DNA of 35,492 nt from Planctomycetota bacterium (GTDB lineage: Bacteria; Planctomycetota; PUPC01; JACPCR01). Both the position numbers and the translations under genes were made by a program. Below, one piece after another: positions 1 to 8,396 of the stretch (position 1 is its first letter; each line of letters begins with the position of its first letter). A model generated the notes under the pieces. That model made no database searches. It saw only the letters and a list, made by a program, of their open reading frames with translations, and had not been told where the DNA came from. The DNA lies in the NCBI GenBank assembly GCA_027625095.1, contig JAQBXN010000094.1, positions 1 through 35,492 of the forward strand, given 5' to 3'.

Positions 1-231
1 ATAGAAGACCTCGCCACGGAGGCACAGGAACTTTCGTCAAAGCAGATGGGCGCAGTTATCGGAGGTCGGTCTCCTTTCTCTGGACCAGGTGTACAACTCG
101 GCGACGAGACTGGGTTCAGTAGATACGCTCGTCGGACAGTTACCGTGCAGAGAAATGTACAAGTTCAGCAGCACCAGGTGCGTAACTATAGGGCTTACGA
201 ATTCGGCGTGGGATCCTGGAGAGACACGTAA
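1..231 (+). CDS. Gly-Gly leader peptide precursor (RiPP/bacteriocin-like), 5' end outside window
   Basis: The frame is open from base 1 to a TAA at 229-231, so the start codon lies upstream of the window. The visible 76 residues begin with an acidic, helical stretch containing EDLATEAQELSSKQMGAVIG followed by a second Gly. This is the pattern of double-glycine leaders cut by C39 peptidase-ABC transporters (leaders ending L-S-x-x-Q-h-x-x-h-x-G-G). After the GG at residues 21-22 comes a 54-residue core that has no Cys, is rich in Arg, Val, Gln and Tyr, and ends GVGSWRDT. A strong terminator follows 35 bases downstream. The convergent neighbour is a parvulin of the type found beside peptide-export genes. 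The leader is seen directly; the secretion role is inferred from the family. It could also be an unmodified bacteriocin or signalling peptide. The lack of Cys argues against lanthionine or sactionine bridges. Confidence 0.6.
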   Translation: MEDLATEAQELSSKQMGAVIGGRSPFSGPGVQLGDETGFSRYARRTVTVQRNVQVQQHQVRNYRAYEFGVGSWRDT

Positions 232-266
232 TGAAGAATAGTCATCCACTGAGACGGTCATGAGAG

Positions 267-298
267 AAGGCCCACCAGGTCAACTGGTGGGCCTTTTT
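267..298 (+). terminator. Rho-independent terminator of the GG-peptide gene
   Basis: A perfect 12-bp stem (267-278 with 284-295), a 5-nt loop (279-283) and a run of five T at 294-298 make a strong intrinsic terminator for plus-strand transcription. It lies 35 nt after the stop codon of the peptide gene. The opposite side has only a short pyrimidine stretch, so it may stop the convergent isomerase transcript less well. Confidence 0.9.
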
Positions 299-317
299 GC
301 TTTGGGCGCTGTCGCAC

Positions 318-1085
318 TTAGACAGACAACTTGATCCCGAAACCTGTAGCTTTCTCCTTGAGAAAGTCCTCGAAGACCAGGTCCGTGCAGGTCTTCCGAG
401 TTACCGGGTCGTCCAGGTCCGCCTTCTTGGGCTCTAAGATACGGATGAGATAAAACTTCTCCTCAGCCGCCACGGGGCCAACGATCTCCGGTACATCATC
501 AGCAAACACTGCCAGTTCTACCGGCCCAGGGAGAGCATCCCGGCTGACACGCCCCCAGTATCCGCTCTTTTGTGCCGTCTCCTTGTGCGTGGAGTATTTT
601 TCTGCAAGCACGGGGAATTCCGCTTCCCCTTCTTCGAGTTGATCGGCAAGCTCTGACGCCACCCCCTCGTCGTCAAGCACGATGACGGCGATCCTGGCCT
701 TCTCGAATCCCAGCAGGTGTTCGGTAAACAGCTTGCGCAGCTTTTCCTCGGTGCAGACCTCCTTGCGCAGTTTTAAACGGAAAAGGTCGTCCTCCATCCA
801 TTTCTCAAAATCGTCCACCGTGAGCCCCTTGGACTCCAACCATTCGTTAGTCTCTGTGGCTGCGACAAGGCCCGCTTTTCGACGGAATTCATCCGCGGCG
901 TTTTGAAGCTCTTCTTCACTTACCGAGATGCCCATCTCCTCCGCACACTTGCGGACCACAACGGCATCCACGGTCTGGTCGATAATACCCTCATTATTCG
1001 TCGCCTTAATCCGGACGAGTAAATCACCCAAGGTCACAGACCTGTCCCCAACGTGGCCCAAGACAACTTCATTGAATTCCGACAT
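318..1085 (-). CDS. Parvulin-type peptidylprolyl isomerase (SurA/PpiC-like), cytoplasmic
   Basis: A 255-residue prolyl cis-trans isomerase. The N-terminal ~110 residues form a SurA-like helical chaperone part (LGDLLVRIKATNN, EEELQNAADEFRRKAGL, TVDDFEKWMEDDLF). The parvulin/rotamase domain covers about residues 125-230 (FPVLAEKYSTHKETAQKSGY, WGRVSRDALPGPVELAVF, IVGPVAAEEKFYLIRI). There is no signal peptide, unlike SurA or PrsA, so it probably acts in the cytoplasm. From memory, this short soluble SurA_N-rotamase form is the one found next to HlyD and C39-ABC genes in cyanobacterial and other Gly-Gly peptide clusters. That fits the convergent GG-leader gene. The start is set by an AGGAGG 5 nt before the ATG. 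The partner function is inferred from context; the isomerase family call is firm. Confidence 0.88.
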   Translation of the reverse strand: MSEFNEVVLGHVGDRSVTLGDLLVRIKATNNEGIIDQTVDAVVVRKCAEEMGISVSEEELQNAADEFRRKAGLVAATETNEWLESKGLTVDDFEKWMEDDLFRLKLRKEVCTEEKLRKLFTEHLLGFEKARIAVIVLDDEGVASELADQLEEGEAEFPVLAEKYSTHKETAQKSGYWGRVSRDALPGPVELAVFADDVPEIVGPVAAEEKFYLIRILEPKKADLDDPVTRKTCTDLVFEDFLKEKATGFGIKLSV

Positions 1086-1127
1086 TTTGGCCTCCTGTCA
1101 AAGCACAAAGAAACGGCAACTCAAGGC

Positions 1128-1156
1128 AATATAAGGAGAGCCCCAAACGGAGTCAA
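1128..1156 (-). promoter_or_regulatory. Sigma70-type promoter of the isomerase gene
   Basis: Read on the minus strand there is a TTGACT (1156-1151), a 17-nt spacer and a TATATT (1133-1128). This is close to the sigma70 consensus and would start a leader of about 35 nt carrying the AGGAGG ribosome site of the isomerase gene. It is one of the few clear consensus promoters in the window. Confidence 0.6.
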
Positions 1157-1387
1157 CGTTATTCACCCGTCCCCAGTGGGGACAGGTTTTTAACCGGTAC
1201 ACCCGGACAAGTCCTCCACCACCTTCTTTTCCAGTGTCCCGAGCCTGATATCCTAAGGCCCGAGACCCTGTGAGCTTACTTGCGGGGTGAAGAATCATTT
1301 CAATAGCACTGATTGTCTTGCATTTGGGCACAAAGCTCTAGGCAAACGCACCGCAAGTTCCCGCGGTCCCCGTCTCACTTTTGACTG
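1157..1387. other. Intergenic region with small palindrome, no gene seen
   Basis: Between the isomerase promoter and the next minus-strand gene the only structure is a short hairpin, GTCCCC-AGT-GGGGAC at 1169-1183, followed by AGGTTTTT. The GTGGGGACA core recurs in the hairpin at 9872-9901, so it may be a dispersed REP-like unit or a weak terminator. Open frames here lack a plausible start or domain. Confidence 0.35.
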
Positions 1388-1579
1388 CTATCTTTGAGGT
1401 GCCATGCCTTCCTTTAATGAGCCGCCCTTCGTCGAACGGGATTTCTGAACAAAGTAGCACACTTTTACGGGAGCTTCATCACTCTCAGCGACTGGTCTTT
1501 CTCCAGCACAGACACTCAGTATCAGAAATAGAATCGCCATGAATGGGTTCTCAATGTGATCTATTCGGTCAGGGCTCAT
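1388..1579 (-). CDS. Small hypothetical protein with one hydrophobic segment
   Basis: A 63-residue frame whose ATG (1579-1577) lies inside the last codons of the HEAT-repeat gene, giving an 11-nt overlap. An AGAGGA sits a few bases upstream as a ribosome site, so translational coupling is likely. Residues 14-24 (MAILFLILSVC) are hydrophobic, and an internal Met at residue 14 would give a short signal-peptide or membrane-anchor form. The C-terminal half is polar and basic. It resembles no family I know. It could be chance coding, and the support is overlap, ribosome site and hydrophobic segment only. Confidence 0.35.
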   Translation of the reverse strand: MSPDRIDHIENPFMAILFLILSVCAGERPVAESDEAPVKVCYFVQKSRSTKGGSLKEGMAPQR

Positions 1580-3422
1580 CTTCCTCTGGTACCATCTCTA
1601 AGGCCTTCCTTGCATACTCGGCAAACACCTTTTCTTTCCCCTTTGCGTGCTGGCGCAGAATGAACCGGCCCGTGCGGCCAGTTCTGGCCAGCGCCACAAA
1701 CAGGTGCGGCATCCAGGGAGCTTTGACGTTTTCTTCCTGATTAATGGCGGCGGTTATGTGCATTACCGACCCGCGACCGGAGAGAGCAAGAGCCTCAGCC
1801 GCGTGGGCACGCAGGTCTTCCGTCTGAACTTTGCGCAAGATGCCAATCAGGTCAGAGATCGCTATTTCACCAAGCCCGGCCAGCACATCGATTGCAGGCT
1901 TCACCAACTGAGGTCTCCCGGATTGTGTGGCCGACTTGACGACCTCCAACACCTCGGCAGCGGCATTGCGCCGCAGGCCGTCCTTATCCTGCAGCATCGC
2001 ACTGAGAAGAATGCCGCCCTGGCGGCCGCGCTCGAACAACTCCTTAACAGATGTCTCTCGCTGTGCTTTATCTCCTGACAGCAACGCCGTCATCAGCGGA
2101 TCGTTTGGATCAAGCGCGTGAAACTGGTTGAAGGCATAGACGACAATGTAACCCAGCCCCTCAAGTGCTCGCTTGGCCGGCACCCGATCTTCCATTTCGG
2201 TCTGAGTAAGAATTTTCATGAGCGGCTCCGCAGCACGCTTGTCGCCGACAAGACCCAAAGCCTCGATCAGGTAACGGCGTACCCGTGAATCCTTGTCATC
2301 AAGATGTGCGATTGCCGGTTCGACGATTCGTTTATCCTGCACACCCAGGAGTTGTTCGGCGGCAAAAGCTCTTACCCAGTCGTGCTCGTGTTCGAGCAAT
2401 TGGATCAGCGTTGCTGTCTTGTCCTTCGATACGTTGACCTGGATTTGTTTGGCGCCGAGCAGGGCATGATTACGGATGGCTTCGATACGGTTCTCAATAC
2501 GGCGGGGGGCTTCGGTGTCTTTGGTCCAATTCTCATTGGTGGCGATTTCTTCAAGCCAGGCTTGCGCATCCGGGTTCATGGCTTCCCCCATCGAACGCAT
2601 CATGTAGAGCCGGCCCAGCCAGGCTTTGCGTTCCTGAAAGCTCTTCTGAACCTCCTTCAACCCTTCTTTGCCTTGAATCGTCACCATTGCTGCCGCGGCC
2701 TCGCCCAGCAATTGGCTGGAGTTCGAGAAGAGCGGGTCATTATCTTCCGCATTCAACACCCTTCTCAACAAAGGGACTACCGACGGACTCTTGAGCTTTG
2801 AGAGGCCGCGAAGAGCATGTACGCGTGTTGAGGGAGAGCTGACCTCATCTTCAACAATTTTCGTCAGCGTCGGGATGGCGGCTGCCCCCAAATCGATCAG
2901 CGGCTCCAATACCCAGAGCGTTTGTTCGATCTTGCCGGCCAGGGCTTCGGCCTGCTGCTCTGGTTTCAAGCCCCTTGTGAGGGTGCGGCAGTAGGCCTCT
3001 CTAATTCGCCTCTGTTCGTCTCGTTCCCCCTCCGTTAACACGAGCTCATTTGAAAAATGCCCAACCACGGTAAGGGCGTGCTCCTTGAAGATCCCATTCG
3101 CTGCATCCGTATCGAACGCACTGAGCCCCAGCAGAGCGTTGTAGGCTGCATACTTATTCTCACCTGTCAGCGGGCCGGTAATGATTTCAATGAGCCCGGC
3201 AACCGCCCCCTCATCTTTTCTATTAATAAGCAGTGAAGCCGCGGCACGCCCCACGTGATAGCTGTGGGATGAAATGTGTTTGAGGAGATCGCCAATGGAG
3301 GTTTTCTCGTTCATCGAATCGAGGGCGATCTGTTCCTCCGGGGTCGGCGGCGCCATCCGCGAGTGGGCGTGGAGATGCCCGAACAATGGCATGAAGGCCG
3401 CGATCAAAAAAAGTATCCGCAT
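1569..3422 (-). CDS. Secreted HEAT-repeat protein
   Basis: A 617-residue protein with an N-terminal signal peptide (MRILFLIAAFMPLFGHLHAH), so it is probably exported. The rest is made of ~30-residue helical pairs of the HEAT/PBS-lyase type, for example HDWVRAFAAEQLLGVQDKR, DKDSRVRRYLIEALGLVGDK and KDGLRRNAAAEVLEVV. These D-x-x-V-R-x-x-A-A-x-x-L-G units are typical of HEAT_2 scaffolds that hold protein partners. No catalytic domain is visible. The gene lies 164 nt downstream of the NagB/PIG-L fusion on the same strand. It overlaps a small gene at its 3' end. Secreted HEAT-repeat scaffolds are common in PVC bacteria, and the specific partner is unknown. Confidence 0.8.
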   Translation of the reverse strand: MRILFLIAAFMPLFGHLHAHSRMAPPTPEEQIALDSMNEKTSIGDLLKHISSHSYHVGRAAASLLINRKDEGAVAGLIEIITGPLTGENKYAAYNALLGLSAFDTDAANGIFKEHALTVVGHFSNELVLTEGERDEQRRIREAYCRTLTRGLKPEQQAEALAGKIEQTLWVLEPLIDLGAAAIPTLTKIVEDEVSSPSTRVHALRGLSKLKSPSVVPLLRRVLNAEDNDPLFSNSSQLLGEAAAAMVTIQGKEGLKEVQKSFQERKAWLGRLYMMRSMGEAMNPDAQAWLEEIATNENWTKDTEAPRRIENRIEAIRNHALLGAKQIQVNVSKDKTATLIQLLEHEHDWVRAFAAEQLLGVQDKRIVEPAIAHLDDKDSRVRRYLIEALGLVGDKRAAEPLMKILTQTEMEDRVPAKRALEGLGYIVVYAFNQFHALDPNDPLMTALLSGDKAQRETSVKELFERGRQGGILLSAMLQDKDGLRRNAAAEVLEVVKSATQSGRPQLVKPAIDVLAGLGEIAISDLIGILRKVQTEDLRAHAAEALALSGRGSVMHITAAINQEENVKAPWMPHLFVALARTGRTGRFILRQHAKGKEKVFAEYARKALEMVPEEDEP

Positions 3423-3457
3423 TTGATTCCAGGTATTGAGTCAAGAAATCCAAGGAC

Positions 3458-3512
3458 AATGATTCAGATTATCGCAGCCAAGAGAACCAGCCATGAGCGA
3501 TTCTGAATCATT
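3458..3512. repeat. Inverted repeat in spacer
   Basis: An 11-bp perfect inverted repeat (AATGATTCAGA at 3458-3468, complement at 3502-3512) encloses 33 nt just upstream of the HEAT-repeat gene start. There is no T-run, so it is more likely a regulatory or processing hairpin than a terminator. It lies in the 164-nt gap between two same-strand genes. Confidence 0.4.
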
Positions 3513-3586
3513 TCAACATTTCATCGTGTTGGCCCCGAATCAACTCTGATGATGGAGTCATGCATGGTATCTCACTTGTGCAGCCT

Positions 3587-5914
3587 CTACTCCATCTGTT
3601 CGCGCAACTCCCTGGAAAAGTCATAGAACTCCTGAAGGCTCAACTCTTTAACGAAACACATTCCGTGGCAGGCGCGGAGGCGTGGGATTGGATGCTCGTT
3701 AAAGAATTTTGCTCCTAAGCACGTTTTGACCATTTGAAACTGTTCGGCCTGGATGCGCTGGGCAAGGTGCGAGAATGGGCCATCGTACTCGTAACTCGGG
3801 AAGGATGCGGCCCGCTGCGAGCCGAAACAGTTGTTGAAACTGTCGTCCATGATGGCCATCGAATTCAGGGAAACCGGGTCGTAAATACCTATCTCTGACG
3901 GGTGGTATCGATACCAGACGTTTCGGTAACCCCAGACCTTTATATCACTTCGCCCGGACTTCTTTTCGTGGAGTTTGAGCGCTTCGGAGATTGCTTGAAG
4001 CACCTTGTAATGCGTGTCCGGCCCGCTGCCCTCCGGATCGAATGCGACGGATACAAAATCCGGATCTGTCTCCTGTAACAAGTCGAAAACAGGGAGCACA
4101 TCACGGTGAACTTCCGGCTCTTCGCCAAAGAGCCCGCCCTTGTAAAAGCCGAGACGGAGGTGACGGACATCCGGCAGGTGGATACCGAAGTAGCTCCAGA
4201 TGAGCTCGGCCTCAAATTCACGAATCATGCCCTTGAGGCGCTGATAGACCACCTCATTCTTCTGGCCCGGATAACAACTGTTGAAGTAATCTCGAATTGC
4301 CCGGAATCGGGTCTCCGGGTCTCTCGCCGCATCATCGAAAAGTCCCAGGATAATCCTCAAGAAGCGCCGGGCCGATGCCTCGTTCCTGGTGTCGTCACTT
4401 CTGGCTGCAATGCCATCGAGATAGTGGAATACATCGCGGTCGTACGCTGAACGATTTTCGGGATTGAAATAACCCGCCGACCACATCGACTGAAACCAGG
4501 CGGTACGAAAGTGTTGTTCGAGATTCGTGAGTTGGTCGAGGACAAAGTTGTTCGTAACCGCATTAAAGCCGCTGGTCAGGTAAACGAAGTGATGAGTATT
4601 GGAAGCCGGCCGGACCTGATGAATCAGCCAGGGCAGGTATCCGAGCATGATGTCATCGTGATGGGGCGCCGTGTGAAGGATCTTTGCGTTCTCGATGGGC
4701 GCCATTCCGCGCTCGATGCTTGAGCGAAGGTGCTGGTCCACACCGGAAAGGATGGACGATGCCTCTGTATTTGTCTTTTCAAGGACGACACCTGTAAAAC
4801 GATTGTTTTCGAGTTCTTCCTGCTGAAGCTCGAGGATCGGCTTCTGCAACGATATGCTCAGATCGATGACCACGCGCCTTATCTGCTCGTCAGAGAGAGT
4901 GCTGCTGTTCGCGAAATCCTCGAAGTTCCTTTCGGTTAATCGGACTGCTGCGCCGCGTGTTAAATAGAAACGCGCGCCGGGAAGTTTGTGGAGCGAGGTT
5001 GCAGGGAACTCATTTGAAGGCTCTGCCTGAATTGCATCAGCAACCACCCTGGCCTTGGCATCCCCTGCGGCAATGATGATGGCAGTGGCCTCCGGATTGT
5101 AAGTAATCGTTGCCAGACCAATGGTGATGATCAGCCGTTTTCTGGAAACTTCGATGCCCCCGAGGTCTGAGGATGCTGCTGCCTGAGTCTCGTAGTTGGT
5201 CGACATCAGCCGGGTCGTGGAAAAGTGGTCCGAACCGCGAATGTTGAACGCGATGTGGCCATCAGGTCCGATGCCACCGAGGAAGAACCCGATGCCGCCC
5301 ACTTCACGCACACTCTCTTCATACTTCGTGCAGAACTGGTCGATACTCTGGAGAACCTCCTGTTGCTCTTCCTCTTTGTGGCTTTCCGCCTGCCGTTCGC
5401 GCAAGGTCAGGTCCACAATACCGTCAGGAAAAACGTCCCCCGCGTTCTTACCATCCGGAGTTCCGTGCTCCCAGCAATCCATGAGTAGCGCCTTCGACCG
5501 ATCCAGGCCAAAGCCGTCGATGTAATACTTGCTCACATAGTCGAAGAAGGAATTGTGCTGCGTCGATTTGATGGGATAGAAATCATCAATCTGCACAAAA
5601 CGCAGGCTTGCCATGTCCGGTCTGATTGAGGGGTTTACACCGTTCTTCTCCAGTTCACCCGCTGTCGCAACGTCGCCCCAGTGTTTCAGGAAATGCTTTA
5701 CCCAATAGATGAAATGCTCGGGCGTCTTGCCGGTTGGCAGGGAGATCACGCCGCCGGGATTGGACTGCACCCATTCGATGAATCGGAGCGCGGTGAATTT
5801 GCCAAGCGCTGGAAAGTTTTCAAGTTCAATGACAGGCAGCTTCTCGACCGGGGAATACTGGAATTGACGCCTGGATCTTTCCAGGGCAAGTTGTTCAACT
5901 CTTGAGATTGGCAT
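3587..5914 (-). CDS. Glucosamine-6-phosphate deaminase (NagB-like) fused to PIG-L/LmbE deacetylase
   Basis: A two-domain enzyme of 775 residues counted from the ATG at 5914. The frame is open 96 nt further upstream, but that part merely translates tandem TATTGAG repeats. The N-terminal ~300 residues are NagB-like: phosphate loop SLPTGKTPEHFIYW, FVQIDDFYPI with the acidic base, and GGIGPDGHIAFN with the catalytic Asp-His pair. The C-terminal half is PIG-L/LmbE: the zinc motif HTAPHHDDIMLGYLPWL, then DPEGSGPDTHYKV with a further His ligand. Similar fusions, somewhat shorter, are known in Bacteroidetes annotated as glucosamine-6-phosphate deaminase. The pair would remove acetyl and amino groups from an amino sugar phosphate, feeding fructose-6-phosphate. 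The upstream sodium symporter could bring in the sugar, which is inference. No Shine-Dalgarno is seen. Confidence 0.85.
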   Translation of the reverse strand: MPISRVEQLALERSRRQFQYSPVEKLPVIELENFPALGKFTALRFIEWVQSNPGGVISLPTGKTPEHFIYWVKHFLKHWGDVATAGELEKNGVNPSIRPDMASLRFVQIDDFYPIKSTQHNSFFDYVSKYYIDGFGLDRSKALLMDCWEHGTPDGKNAGDVFPDGIVDLTLRERQAESHKEEEQQEVLQSIDQFCTKYEESVREVGGIGFFLGGIGPDGHIAFNIRGSDHFSTTRLMSTNYETQAAASSDLGGIEVSRKRLIITIGLATITYNPEATAIIIAAGDAKARVVADAIQAEPSNEFPATSLHKLPGARFYLTRGAAVRLTERNFEDFANSSTLSDEQIRRVVIDLSISLQKPILELQQEELENNRFTGVVLEKTNTEASSILSGVDQHLRSSIERGMAPIENAKILHTAPHHDDIMLGYLPWLIHQVRPASNTHHFVYLTSGFNAVTNNFVLDQLTNLEQHFRTAWFQSMWSAGYFNPENRSAYDRDVFHYLDGIAARSDDTRNEASARRFLRIILGLFDDAARDPETRFRAIRDYFNSCYPGQKNEVVYQRLKGMIREFEAELIWSYFGIHLPDVRHLRLGFYKGGLFGEEPEVHRDVLPVFDLLQETDPDFVSVAFDPEGSGPDTHYKVLQAISEALKLHEKKSGRSDIKVWGYRNVWYRYHPSEIGIYDPVSLNSMAIMDDSFNNCFGSQRAASFPSYEYDGPFSHLAQRIQAEQFQMVKTCLGAKFFNEHPIPRLRACHGMCFVKELSLQEFYDFSRELREQME

Positions 5915-5917
5915 GGG

Positions 5918-6070
5918 GGTGTATTGAGTATTGAGTATTGAGTAAACGCCGTCTCCTGATACGTAATACGTAAGCTTGCAGGCACTTAGACTTCGACAGC
6001 AGGCTGGCATCTCAAGCGCCCACCGAAGGGAGGTCGCCTGTTCGTCATTACGTTATTACGTCATTACGTA
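5918..6070. repeat. Tandem heptamers TATTGAG and ACGTAAT upstream of the NagB/PIG-L gene
   Basis: Three tandem TATTGAG units (about 5921-5943) abut the start codon of the NagB/PIG-L gene. Slightly further up are ACGTAATACGTAA (5960-5972) and ATTACG units with 8-nt period (6047-6069). The heptamer ACGTAAT recurs upstream of the kinase gene at 18061-18078. They look like short tandemly repeated repetitive sequences, not coding DNA. No other feature is visible between 5915 and 6144. Confidence 0.6.
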
Positions 6071-6144
6071 GCTGCTACGGTATTACATGCACAGCGCGCA
6101 GAAGTTTCAGAGGAAATCATTACTTATTACTCATGAATGCCTGC

Positions 6145-6300
6145 TCATTCCGCCTCTTCATCTTTTGCATCAATCTCCATCTTCGCGAGCATTTTCTTAA
6201 CATCCTTTGCGCCGCCAATGCTCACCCACAAGGCCATGACTGCGAAGAGACCGACTCCAACGATAAAGACTGCCTTCCATAGAAATATCCAGAAACTCAT
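6145..6300 (-). CDS. Small single-span partner of the sodium symporter
   Basis: A 51-residue protein read from the ATG at 6300-6298, which shares an ATGA overlap with the symporter stop codon (6299-6297). Residues 2-29 form one hydrophobic helix starting MSFWIFLWKAVFIVGVGLFA. The tail is charged (KDVKKMLAKMEIDAKDEEAE). Gene position, size, topology and stop-start coupling match the tiny accessory subunits found next to SSS and NSS transporters. It probably helps assembly or stability of the symporter in the inner membrane. The gene is easily missed because of its length. Confidence 0.75.
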   Translation of the reverse strand: MSFWIFLWKAVFIVGVGLFAVMALWVSIGGAKDVKKMLAKMEIDAKDEEAE

Positions 6301-8153
6301 GCGTCACTTCCTTCCTCTTCGGCCTCTGAGGTTTCAGCTACAGATTCTGCCCCAACACCTTTCCCATGCCGCGGAGCGTCAAGCTCACTTGAAACCGGCG
6401 GAAAGCGGTCCGGAACGGCCAGAGAGCCAACCACAAAAATGATCATTGTGAATGCAACCGTGAGGAGGCCAATACGTGTGCCGGGCACTCCTTTGTAATA
6501 GGAGAACAGGTCCCCCTCTTTGGGTGTGAATTTAGATCCCCAGGGCTTTAGACCGATCCTGTTCGGGGCATTGCTGACGATTTCCACTTCCTGCCAATCG
6601 TCGCCACTGACGATATGCAGCTTGCCTCCCACCAGGTCGTCCGGCTTGAAGTTGCCGCCCTTCACAACAATGTGTGCCTTCCCGATTTCGGTCACTTCCA
6701 TAGAGCTCACACTGCCTGGAATAAAATCCCGCAGGCATCTCTGAACGGGCGTCAATCCCAGCACTGCTGAACAACCTGCAATCAGGGCCAGCATGGCCCC
6801 GGTCGAGCTTGCCCCCTTCCAATAAAGGCCGCCCACCAGGAGCGCGACAGCTCCGGTGAAGTAAACGGCGCCGGTAACGGCCATGTAATCCCAGATGTCT
6901 TCACTGCCTTCATAGACCAGGCCCCAATAGAGAATGTAAATGCCGATGACAACAATGAGGACGCGGGTCAGTTTAATTCGGCCCTTAGCCGTCATCTTGT
7001 CGCCCATGAGCGGGGCCACGATGTCCTGGGTGATCACTGAACTCCAGCAAAGAAGATAGCTGTCATGGGTGGACATGAAGGCAGCAATCATCGCGGCCGA
7101 AATGACCCCGATCAAGCCCGCCGGCAGGATACGGCCAAGGAAGACCGGCATGGCGTAAAGGTTGTTCAGCTTCTCGCCTTCGCCAAGGAAAAGTTCATTA
7201 AGGTCGGGGGCCTGAGTTTTGAAATAGACGAGCGCGCAGATGCCCCAGAAATAGGGAATGAGAAATCGGATAAGAAACGAAAGCGACGACCACATGTATT
7301 GCTTCTTCACCGTTTCCGGACTCTCGGCCGCCAGAGCTCGAGCGACTGCTGTCGGCCAGATGGCGCAGCTTACCAAGCCCATCAGTGCCATCCAGACCAT
7401 GTATTCCACACCGAAACCAGCGCCCTCGACGGTAGGGTCGAAGCCGGGCTGCCCCATGACTTTTTCAACGGTTTCGAAAATATTGCTCCAGCCAAGTTTT
7501 AAAATTGCTATCGCGCTGGTGAGCAGCAGACCGAAACTCAACACAACAAATTGGATGTAATCGGTCAGTACTACCGAAAGCATCCCACCCAGGACTGTGT
7601 AGATCAGGACGAGGGAGAGCAGAGTGATCATGACTGCGGGAAGTGCCGGGCCGTGCTGGGGCATTCCTGTGATGCCGACAATAAACATCGAGCCGACTTT
7701 AAGGAACAGGCCCATATTCAGGATTCCGCCAAACGCCAGCATGACTCCACCCACAATCCTTGTCTTTCGCCCGAAGCGTCTTTCATAGAATTCGGGAATG
7801 GTGAGCACTTCCATCTCGCGCAGCCGGTAAACGATAAACCCCGTGAAACCGATAACGAAAGTGACGACGCCGGCGACTGTGGCGATGTGAAAGGCAGCAA
7901 AGCCGCCCGTAAAGCCTTTTTGCGCGCTGTACATGACCGTAATCAGACCGAGCTCCGTGCCGGTCATGGTAGCAATACCGAGGCATGTCCCGAGGGAACG
8001 GCCGGCGGTCACATAGGATGACATGCTGGTGGCGTACTTCTTAACTTTCAGGCCGATAACAACGGAGATAAGAAGGTAAACGCTGACAATACCCCAATCG
8101 AGCGCGGTAAAGTTCGTCTGGCTGAGCGCTTGGCTTACAGCTGCTGAATCCAT
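6297..8153 (-). CDS. Sodium:solute symporter (SSS family)
   Basis: A polytopic inner-membrane protein of 618 residues with about 13 membrane helices, importing an unknown solute with Na+. Family marks are TGTELGLITVMYSAQKG in an early helix, the signature region VLGGMLSVVLTDYIQFVVL, and STHDSYLLCWSSVITQDIV, matching the Na+-site helix of PutP/SglT-type carriers. Unusually, about 70 residues between the last two helices form a soluble, probably beta-rich insert (IVVKGGNFKPDDLVGGKLHI, DDWQEVEIVSN, GLKPWGSKFTPKEGDLFSYY). I chose the Met at 8153. An alternative in-frame start at 8192 adds 13 polar residues. Neither has a ribosome site. It is stop-start coupled to a 51-aa partner and followed by the NagB/PIG-L gene, so an amino-sugar derivative is a reasonable substrate guess. 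Confidence 0.88.
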   Translation of the reverse strand: MDSAAVSQALSQTNFTALDWGIVSVYLLISVVIGLKVKKYATSMSSYVTAGRSLGTCLGIATMTGTELGLITVMYSAQKGFTGGFAAFHIATVAGVVTFVIGFTGFIVYRLREMEVLTIPEFYERRFGRKTRIVGGVMLAFGGILNMGLFLKVGSMFIVGITGMPQHGPALPAVMITLLSLVLIYTVLGGMLSVVLTDYIQFVVLSFGLLLTSAIAILKLGWSNIFETVEKVMGQPGFDPTVEGAGFGVEYMVWMALMGLVSCAIWPTAVARALAAESPETVKKQYMWSSLSFLIRFLIPYFWGICALVYFKTQAPDLNELFLGEGEKLNNLYAMPVFLGRILPAGLIGVISAAMIAAFMSTHDSYLLCWSSVITQDIVAPLMGDKMTAKGRIKLTRVLIVVIGIYILYWGLVYEGSEDIWDYMAVTGAVYFTGAVALLVGGLYWKGASSTGAMLALIAGCSAVLGLTPVQRCLRDFIPGSVSSMEVTEIGKAHIVVKGGNFKPDDLVGGKLHIVSGDDWQEVEIVSNAPNRIGLKPWGSKFTPKEGDLFSYYKGVPGTRIGLLTVAFTMIIFVVGSLAVPDRFPPVSSELDAPRHGKGVGAESVAETSEAEEEGSDA

Positions 8154-8396
8154 AGGACTTGATGAGTGCTGAGTAAAGGTATTCTCCCCCATGAAGGGAA
8201 GATTCGGGCGGCACTGGGGGGATGGGGGGATCGGACTGGTTCTTTTAGCAGCTACTACATATTCATGGCATCTTGTTTTGTGGCAAGCATTTTAGAAAAG
8301 AACATGAGCCTCCACAGGGCAAGCCTGTGGCGTCCTTTACAAAACTTAGCATTGTCAAGTTAGTATCAAGCAACCGCCAGTCCCCAAGCTTACTTG
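8154..8396. other. Intergenic spacer with REP-like hairpin
   Basis: No gene is seen here. The main structure is a hairpin CCACAGG-GCAAG-CCTGTGG at 8312-8330, similar in shape to other small palindromes in the window. A GAGTGCTGAGTA stretch near 8165-8176 resembles the TATTGAG repeats in front of other genes. Confidence 0.4.

Noticed and set aside
5915..6010. An upstream start for the NagB/PIG-L gene that adds 32 residues.
   Set aside because: The extra residues are a translation of TATTGAG and ACGTAAT tandem repeats and match nothing in the family.
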